Below are positions 56,871 to 64,000 of a DNA stretch of 64,000 nucleotides, in pieces; within the stretch, counting starts at the first letter, position 1; each line of letters opens with the position of its first letter. A model generated the notes under the pieces. It was not told the DNA's origin. It saw nothing but the letters and a program-made list of their open reading frames with translations, and did no database searches. The stretch covers positions 352,850,339 to 352,914,338 of the forward strand of contig NC_090451.1 in NCBI RefSeq assembly GCF_031143425.1, in the 5' to 3' direction. The position numbers and the translations under genes are program-made. The stretch is from Pleurodeles waltl. Lineage: Eukaryota > Chordata > Amphibia > Caudata > Salamandridae.

Positions 56871-59851
56871 TGTAGGAGGCTGGACTGGCTTGTAGTGAGT
56901 ACCAAGGGGTACTTACACCTTGCACCAGGCCCAGTTATCCCTTATTAGTGTATAGGGTGTCTAGCAGCTTAGGCTGATAGATAATGGTAGCTTAGCATAG
57001 CAGCTTAGGCTGAACTAGGAGACGATTGAAGCTCCTACAGTACCACTAGTGTCATACGCACAATATCATAAGAAAACACAATACACAGATATACTAAAAA
57101 TAAAGGTACTTTATTTTTATGACAATATGCCAAAAGTATCTCAGTGAGTACCCTCAGTATGAGGATAGCAAATATACACAAGATATATGTACACAATACC
57201 AAAATATGCAGTAATAGTATTAGAAAACAGTGCAAACAATGTATAGTTACAATAGGATGCAATGGGGACACATAGGGATAGGGGCAACACAAACCATATA
57301 CTCCAAAAGTGGAATGCGAACCACGAATGGACCCCAAACCTATGTGACCTTGTAGAGGGTCGCTGGGACTGTAAAAAAACAGTTAGGGTTAGAAAAATAG
57401 CCCACCCCAAGACCCTGAAAAGTGAGTGCAAAGTGCACTAAAGTTCCCCAAAGGACATAGAAGTCGTGATAGGGGAATTCTGCAGGAAAGACACAAATCA
57501 GCAATGCAACAACGATGGATTTCCAAACGAGGGTACCTGTGGAACAAGGGGACCAAGTCCAAAAGTCACAAGCATGTCGGAGATGGGCAGATGCCCCGGA
57601 AATGCCAGCTGTGAGTGCAAAGAAGCTGCTACTGGACAGTAGAAGCTGAAGATTCTGCAGGAACGACAAGGGCTAGAGACTTCCCCTTTGGAGGATGGAT
57701 CCCCCACGCCGTGGAGAGTCGTGCAGAAGTGTTTTCCTGAAGAAAGACCGCCAACAAGCCTTGCTAGCTGCAAATGGTGCGGTTAGGGTTTTTGGATGCT
57801 GCTGTGGCCCAGGAGGGACCAGGATGTCGCCAATTGCGTCTGGGGACAGAGGGGGCTTCGAGCAAGACAAGGAGCCCTCTCAGAAGCAGGCATCACCCGC
57901 AGAAGTGCCGGAACAGGCACTACGAAGTGGAGTGAAACGGTGCACACCCGAAGTTGCACAAAGGAGTCCCACGCCGCCGGAGAACAACTTAGGAGGTCGT
58001 GCAATGCAGGTTAGAGTGCCGTGGACCCAGGCTGGACTGTGCACAAAGGATTTCCGCCGGAAGTGCACGGAGGCCGGAGTAGCTGCAAAAGTCGCGGTTC
58101 CCAGCAATGCAGTCTGGCGTGGGGAGGGAAGGACTTACCTCCACCAAACTTGGACTGAAGAGTCACTGGACTGTGGGAGTCACTTGGACAGAGTTGCTGG
58201 ATTCAAGGGACCTCGCTCGTCGTGCTGAGAGGAGACCCAGGGTACCGGTGATGCAGTTCTTTGGTGCCTGTGGTTGCAGGGGGACGATTCCGTCGACCCA
58301 CAGGAGATTTCGTCGGAGCTTCTAGTGCAGAGAGGAGGCAGACTACCCCCACAGCATGCACCACCAGGAAAGCAGTCGAGAAGGCGGCAGGATCAGCGTT
58401 ACAGAGTTGCAGTAGTCGTCTTTGCTACTTTGTTGCAGTTTTGCAGGCTTCCAGCGCGGTCAGCAGTCGATTCCTTGGCAGAAGGTGAAGAGAGAGATGC
58501 AGAGGAACTCGGATGAGCTCTTAAGGAATCCCCAAAGACAGAGACCCTAAATAGCCAGAAAAGAGGGTTTGGCTACTTAGGAGAGAGGATAGGCTAGAAA
58601 CACCTGAAGGGGCCTATCAGAAGGAGTCTCTGACGTAACCTGCTGGCACTGGCCACTCAGAGCAGTCCAGTGTGCCAGCAGCACCTCTGTTTCCAAGATG
58701 GCAGAGGTCTGGAGCACACTGGAGGAGCTCTGGGCACCTCCCAGGGGAGGTGCAGGTCAGGGGAGTGGTCACTCCCCTTTCCTTTGTCCAGTTTCATGCC
58801 AGAGCAGGGCTGAGGGGTCCCTGAACCGGTGTAGACTGGCTTATGCAGAAATGGGCACCATGTGTGCCCATGAAAGCATTTCCAGAGGCTGGGGGAGGCT
58901 ACTCCTCCCCTGCCTTAACACCATTTTCCAAAGGGAGAGGGTGTAACACCCTCTCTCTGAGGAAGTCCTTTGTTCTACCTTCCTGGGCCAAGCCTGGCTG
59001 GACCCCAGGAGGGCAGAAACCTGTCTGAGGGGTTGGCAGCAGCAGCAGCTGCAGTGAAACCCCGGGAAAGGCAGTTTGGCAGTACCCAGGTCTGAGCTAC
59101 AGACCTGTGGGATCATGGGATTGTGCCAACTATGTCAGGATGGCATAGAGGGGGCAATTCCATGATCATAGACATGTTACATGGCCATATTCGGAGTTAC
59201 CATTGTGAAGCTACATATAGGTAGTGACCTATATGTAGTGCACGCGTGTAATGGTGTCCCCGCACTCACAAAGTCCGGGGAATTGGCCCTGAACAATGTG
59301 GGGGCACCTTGGCTAGTGCCAGGGTGCCCACACACTAAGTAACTTAGCACCCAACCTTTACCAGGTAAAGGTTAGACATATAGGTGACTTATAAGTTACT
59401 TAAGTGCAGTGTAAAATGGCTGTGAAATAACGTGGACGTTATTTCACTCAGGCTGCAGTGGCAGGCCTGTGTAAGAATTGTCAGAGCTCCCTATGGGTGG
59501 CAAAAGAAATGCTGCAGCCCATAGGGATCTCCTGGAACCCCAATACCCTGGGTACCTCAGTACCATTTACTAGGGGATTATAAGGGTGTTCCAGTAAGCC
59601 AATGTAAATTGGTAAAATTGGCCACTAGCCTGTTAGTGACAATTTGAAAGAAATGAGAGAGCATAACCACTGAGGTTCTGATTAGCAGAGCCTTAGTGAG
59701 ACAGTTAGTCATAACACAGGTAACATATTCAGGCACACTTATGAGCACTGGGGCCCTGGCTGGCAGGGTCCCAGTGACACATACAACTAGAACAACATAT
59801 ATACAGTGAAAAATGGGGGTAACATGCCAGGCAAGATGGTACTTTCCTACA
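56871..59851 (-). mobile_element. 3' LTR of element 2 (2981 bp)
   Basis: Left end TGTAGGAGGCTGGACTGG, right end GATGGTACTTTCCTACA; on the minus strand TGTAGGAAAGTACC...CTCCTACA. The CRE is mutated (TGACGTAA, near 58632). The donor GTAAGT is kept (minus strand 58133-58138) and so is the poly(A) palindrome near 57100-57120. U3 hairpins are kept. A 177-codon ORF lies antisense to the LTR at 57695-58228 (see findings). Confidence 0.92.
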
Positions 59852-59867
59852 CAGCCCCCCCCCCCCC
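59852..59867 (-). promoter_or_regulatory. Polypurine tract of element 2 (13 G)
   Basis: On the minus strand TTT, 13 G and CTG, then the LTR start TGTAGG. Confidence 0.7.
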
Positions 59868-59885
59868 AAACGAAGGACAATAAGA

Positions 59886-61530
59886 CTAGCCATGACCTGA
59901 TGAGTGTTCATTGTCTAAGTGGAAATATCTGGAGAGTCCATCTGCATTGGAGTGGCTACTCCCAGGTCTATGTTCCACTGTATAGTCCATCCCCTGTAGG
60001 GATATGGACCACCTCAATAATTTAGGATTTTCACCTTTCATTTGTTTTAGCCAAAGTAGAGGTTTGTGGTCTGTCTGAACAATGAAGTGAGTGCCAAACA
60101 GGAATGGCCTCAACTTCTTCAGTGCCCAGACCACCGCAAAGGCCTCCCTCTCTATGGCAGACCAACGCTTTTCTCTAGGGGTCAACCTCCTACTAATAAA
60201 AGCAACAGGTTGATCCTGGCCCTCAGAATTAAGTTGTGATAGGACTGCCCCTACTCCTAATTCAGATGCATCAGTTTGAACATAGAATTTTTTAGAGTAA
60301 CAAGGGCTTTTCAGGACAGGTGCAGAGCACATGGCCTGCTTCAGCTCCTCAAAAGCTTTCTGACAGTTTGCTGTCCATAATACCTTTTTAGGCATTTTCT
60401 TGGATCTGAGGTCCTTAAGAGGGGCTGCAATGGAGCCATAGTTCTTAATGAACCTCCTGTAATACCCAGTGAGGCCTAGGAAGGCTCTCACCTGAGTCTG
60501 AGTAGTAGGGGGAACCCAATCTATAATAGTTTGGATTTTCCCCTGAAGTGGTGCAATCTGTTCCCCACCAACGAGGTGTCCCAGATAAACCACCTTCCCC
60601 TGCCCTATCTGGCACTTTGGAGCCTTGATAGTGAGGCCTGCCTTTTGCAGGGCCTCTAAAACTTTCCATAGGTGGACCAGGTGGTCATCCCAGCTGGAGC
60701 TAAAGACAGCTATATCGTCCAGATATGCTGCACTAAAAGCTTCCAGCCCTTGCAGGACTGTGTTCACCAACCTCTGAAAAGTGGCAGGTGCATTTTTCAA
60801 TCCAAAAGGCATTACTGTGAATTGGTAATGGCCTCCAATGGTTGAAAATGCAGTTTTTGCTTTTGCATCTTCTGATAATTTGATCTGCCAAAACCCTGCA
60901 GTCAAGTCAAAAGTGCTTAGATACTTGGCAGATGCCAGTGTATCTATGAGCTCATCTGCCCTGGGTATAGGGTGAGCATCAGTTTTGGTTACCTGGTTGA
61001 GACCTCTGTAGTCAACACAAAACCGCATTTCCTTCTTTCCATCCTTGGAATGAGGTTTTGGTACAAGTACCACAGGAGAAGCCCATGGACTTTCAGAGTG
61101 CTCAACCACTCCCAGTTCTAACATTTTCTGCACCTCTTGCTTTATGCAGTCTCTGACATGGTCAGGCTGCCTATAGATCTTACTTTTGACAGGCAAGCTG
61201 TCTCCAGTATCTATAGTGTGCTCACACCAAGAAGTGGTACCTGGCACAGTAGAGAAGAGTTCAGAAAACTGACCCAGGAGATTTATGCAATGGTCTTTCT
61301 GCTCAGCAGTAAGACAATCAGCCAAAACTACACCTTCCACTAGAGCATCTTGTTCTGTGGAAGAGAAGAGATCAGGGAGAGGATCACTCTCTTCTTCCTG
61401 TCCCTCATCAGTTGCCATGAGCAGGGTGAGATCAGCCCTGTCATAGTAGGGTTTCAGGCGATTGACATGGAGCACCCTAAGGGGACTCCTGGCAGTGCCT
61501 AAGTCAACTAAGTAAGTGACTTCACCCTTT
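59886..61530 (-). pseudogene. Element 2 reverse transcriptase-RNase H (long open frame)
   Basis: A ~529-codon open frame from about 61475 down to 59886, without internal stop. RT: DSLPVKSKIYRQPDHVRDCI, SPWASPVVLVPKP, VDYRGLNQVTKTDAHPIPR, STFDLTAGFWQIKL, FGLKNAPATFQRL, and an intact YLDD at 60714-60725. RNase H: VQTDASELGVGAVLSQL, EREAFAVVWALKKL, VQTDHKPLLWL, HSNADGLSRYFHL. All catalytic Asp/Glu positions I can see are present. The frame is separated from integrase by a 1-nt frameshift at about 61524-61534, so the polyprotein is broken although the RT domain looks intact. Confidence 0.92.
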
Positions 61531-63068
61531 TTTCAACAATTGTGTGGGGTCCACTCCATTTATCTTGGAGTGCTCTTGGGGCCACAGGCTCTAAGACCCA
61601 CACTTTCTGCCCTGGTTGGTACTGAACCAAAACAGCTTTCTGGTCATGCCATTGCTTTTGGAGCTCTTGGCTGGCCTGAAGGTTTTTACTGGCCTTTTTC
61701 ATGTACTCAGCCATCCTTGATCTGAGGCGAAGTACATAGTCCACTATGTCTTGCTTTGGAGCTTTTAAAGGTTGTTCCCAACCCTCCTTAACAAGTGTTA
61801 GAGGACCTCTTACTGGGTGTCCAAAGAGGAGTTCAAAGGGGCTGAAGCCCACTCCTTTTTGGGGTACCTCCCTGTAAGCAAAAAGGAGGCATGGTAAAAG
61901 GATATCCCATCTCCTGCGGAGTTTTTCAGGGAGTCCCATAATCATGCCTTTGAGAGTTTTATTAAATCTCTCCACCAGTCCATTTGTTTGTGGATGATAG
62001 GGTGTAGTGAACTTGTATGTCACACCACACTCCTTCCACATGGCCTTTAAGTAAGCAGACATGAAATTGCTTCCCCTGTCTGATACCACCTCTTTTGGGA
62101 AGCCCACCCTGGAAAATATTCCCAGGAGGGCCTTTGCCACTGCAGGTGCTGTAGTGGTCCTTAGAGGAATTGCTTCAGGATATCTGGTGGCATGGTCCAC
62201 TACCACCAAGATAAACCTATTGCCTGAAGCAGTAGGAGGGTCAAGGGGGCCAACTATGTCAACCCCTACCCTTTCAAAGGGAACCCCAACCACAGGCAGT
62301 GGAATAAGGGGTGCCTTTGGAGTGCCACCTGTCTTGCCACTGCCTTGACCGGTTTCACAGGACTTGCAAAATTCTTTTGTGTCCTCTGACATTCTAGGCC
62401 AATGAAACAAGGGAACAAGTCTGTCCCAAGTTTTCATTTGTCCCAAATGTCCAGCTAGGGGAATGTCGTGGGCTAGAGTTAGGAGGAACTTTCTGTACTC
62501 CTGAGGAATCACTAACCTCCTGGCAGTTCCAGGTTTAGGATCCCTTGCTTCAGTGTACAAGAGGTTGTCCTCCCAGTAAACTCTGTGAGAGTCACTGACA
62601 TCCCCATTAGCTTGTTTGACAGCTTGCTGTCTTAGACCCTCTAGTGTGGGACAGGTTTGCTGTGCCACACTCAGCTCCTCCCTGGCAGGCCCCCCTTCAC
62701 CCAAAAGCTCAGCAGTGTCTGCTTCCAGCTCCTCTGGTGTAGGTTCTGCACAGGGTGGAAATTCTTCTTCCTCAGAAGTAGAATCCACTGTAGAGGGAGG
62801 GATAGTAGGTAGTGCTTTACTTCTACTAGCCCTAGCTTTAGGGAGCACTTGGTCCATTGTTCCAGGATGCAAGTCACCCTGTCCTTTTTGCTTTTTGGCC
62901 TGAGCCCTGGTTAAAGCAAAAATATGCCCTGGGATGCCCAGCATTGCTGCATGGGCCTCCAACTCCACATCTGACCAAGCTGATGTCTCCAAATCATGTC
63001 CTAGTAGACAGTCTACAGGTAAATCTGAGGCTACCACAACTTTCTTTGGACCAGTAACCCCCCCCCCC
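61508..63068 (-). pseudogene. Element 2 protease C-terminus and integrase (509-codon open frame)
   Basis: Starts after the C run (63058-63068; G run on the coding strand) with VASDLPVDCLLGHDLE, the protease LLG-D strand. A Glu/Pro-rich linker follows, then integrase: AHDIPLAGHLGQ, FHWPRMSEDTKEFC, VDIVGPLDPP, VVSDRGSNFMSAY, NGLVERFNKTLKG, FELLFGHPVRGPL and KWSGPHTIVEK. The D,D-35-E residues are intact. In the zinc region the last Cys is Gly (CETGQG where element 1 has CVTCQA), probably inactivating. It ends by frameshift just before RT. Confidence 0.9.
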
Positions 63069-64000
63069 AGTTGAGATTTACAACAGCCATGGGTTGGCTA
63101 AGTGTGTTGTTGTGAGCATCGGTTACTTGGTACTGGTGACCAAGTAGGTGTTGTTCAGGGTGGACCAGTTTCTCTATTACCATTGTAACACTGGCACCAG
63201 TGTCCCTGTAGGCTTGAACCTCAACACCATTTATTAGGGGTAGCTGCTTGTACTTATCCATGTTAAGGGGACAAGCAACTAAGGTGGCTAAATCAATAGC
63301 CCCCTCAGAGACTAACACAGCCTCTGTGGTCTCCCTAACAAGACCAACCCCAACTAAGTTACCAAAAGTGAGCCCAGCTACTCCCTTGGATTGGCTATTA
63401 GTAGGTTTGCTCCCACCACCACTGCTATTAGTAGGGACACTAGGTGTAGCAGTAGGGGTTGTAGTGGTAGGAGGCTTGGTGCTTTTCTTTGGACAACTGG
63501 GATCTGTTGTTCAATGGCCTTTTATTTTACATAAATAGCACCATGGTTTCTTTTCTTTGTTTTGATTAGAAGAGGATTTGGGCCCACCACCCCCACCAGA
63601 GTGTTTTTGTGGGCCTGATGAAGACTCATTTTTAGATTTGTCCCCACCCTTGTCAGAAGACTTACCATCCTTCTTCTTGTTGCCATCTTTGTCACCCCCT
63701 GTATGAACTTTTCTGTTCACCCTTGTTCTGACCCATTTGTCTGCCTTCTTTCCCAATTCTTGAGGAGAGGTCAGATCAGAGTCCACCAGGTACTAGTGCA
63801 ACAAATCAGACACACAGTTATTAAGTATATGCTCTCTCAGGATCACGTTATACAGGCTTTCATAATCAGTAACTTTACTGCCATGTAACCACCCCTCCAA
63901 GGCCTTCACTGAATGATCAACAAAATCAACCCAGTCTTGTGAAGGCTCCTTTTTGGTCTCTCTGAACTTCATCCTGTACTGTTCAGTGGTTAAGCCATAA
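63058..64000 (-). pseudogene. Element 2 gag (C-terminal part) with protease active site
   Basis: Minus-strand frame reads KFRETKKEPSQDWVDFVDHS and ALEGWLHGSK...ILREHILNN (SCAN-like capsid segment), a Lys/Gly-rich linker, zinc knuckle with Cys-x2-Cys-x4-His-x6-Cys spacing, and DTGA in the protease near 63200. Two stops: TAG at 63793-63795, and TGA at 63511-63513, the latter in the residue after the knuckle His where element 1 has Trp. The N-terminal part lies beyond the window. Confidence 0.85.

Larger units (their letters stand above)
56871..64000 (-). mobile_element. Element 2: Gmr1-like retrotransposon, minus strand, runs off the window
   Basis: From right to left on the minus strand: gag (partial), protease, integrase, RT, RNase H, G-rich polypurine tract, 3' LTR. 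Same organisation and high protein identity with element 1, but far fewer breaks: two gag stops, one frameshift between integrase and RT, and one lost zinc ligand. It lies inside the 3' LTR of element 1 and is therefore younger. 5' LTR, primer site and gag start are beyond 64000. Confidence 0.92.

Noticed and set aside
61137..62903. Plus-strand ORFs opposite element 2 pol
   Set aside because: Reverse-strand shadows of integrase and RT with no family match.
1..64000. CRISPR arrays, bacterial operons, rRNA or tRNA genes
   Set aside because: No spaced direct repeats of CRISPR type, no cloverleaf or rRNA signature seen; the tRNA-like stretch at 51117 is a primer site, not a gene.

Overview
The window is repeat-packed vertebrate DNA without a bacterial-style gene series. 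Long LTR retrotransposons lie inside one another, with fragments of LINE, Penelope-like, hAT and MITE families between them. Very long (about 3 kb) LTRs, Gmr1-like Ty3/gypsy elements and TGTAGGAGGCTGG-type termini suggest a large-genome amphibian, most likely a salamander. That assignment is inference from repeat style. I see no rRNA, tRNA or CRISPR array and no complete host gene.

Layout. 57-3126: solo ~3 kb LTR. 3127-10407: unclassified repeat DNA, a 4 kb inverted pair of LTR fragments (5235-9265) and an integrase remnant (9266-9898). 11647-14594: older solo LTR. 15890-19334: decayed CR1/L2-like LINE with tandem GC-rich 5' repeats. 19335-23036: mostly single-copy-looking DNA with a possible conserved regulatory element near 22.6-22.96 kb. 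23037-25138: truncated LTR. 25433-28183: a different LTR family split by a MITE. 28451-30124: non-autonomous hAT element (8-bp target duplication) with its own nested MITE. 31873-34690: conventional gypsy relic on the minus strand with a 225-bp LTR. 35.0-38.5 kb: tandem repeat, LINE remnant, MITE. 40.4-41.6 kb: LTR fragments and a Penelope-like endonuclease remnant, then a short exon-like ORF.

41833-64000 is the main structure. Element 1 (+ strand) is a Gmr1-like Ty3/gypsy element with the unusual order gag-protease-integrase-RT-RNase H. Two nearly identical solo LTRs (3145 and 3144 bp), each with a perfect 5-bp target duplication, sit inside its 5' LTR. Its 3' LTR is cut by element 2, a second and better preserved Gmr1-like element on the minus strand that runs off the right edge. 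Order of events: element 1 inserted first; the two LTR insertions and element 2 came later.

The ~3 kb LTRs share a U3 full of short perfect hairpins, several with paired compensatory changes between copies, a CRE-like TGACGTCA upstream of a TATA-like box, a splice-donor-like GTAAGT, and a poly(A) signal inside a palindrome. The two elements share a poly-G run inside the protease where the reading frame changes, and a zinc knuckle with atypical spacing. These are the most interesting signals here. All comparisons were made by eye.
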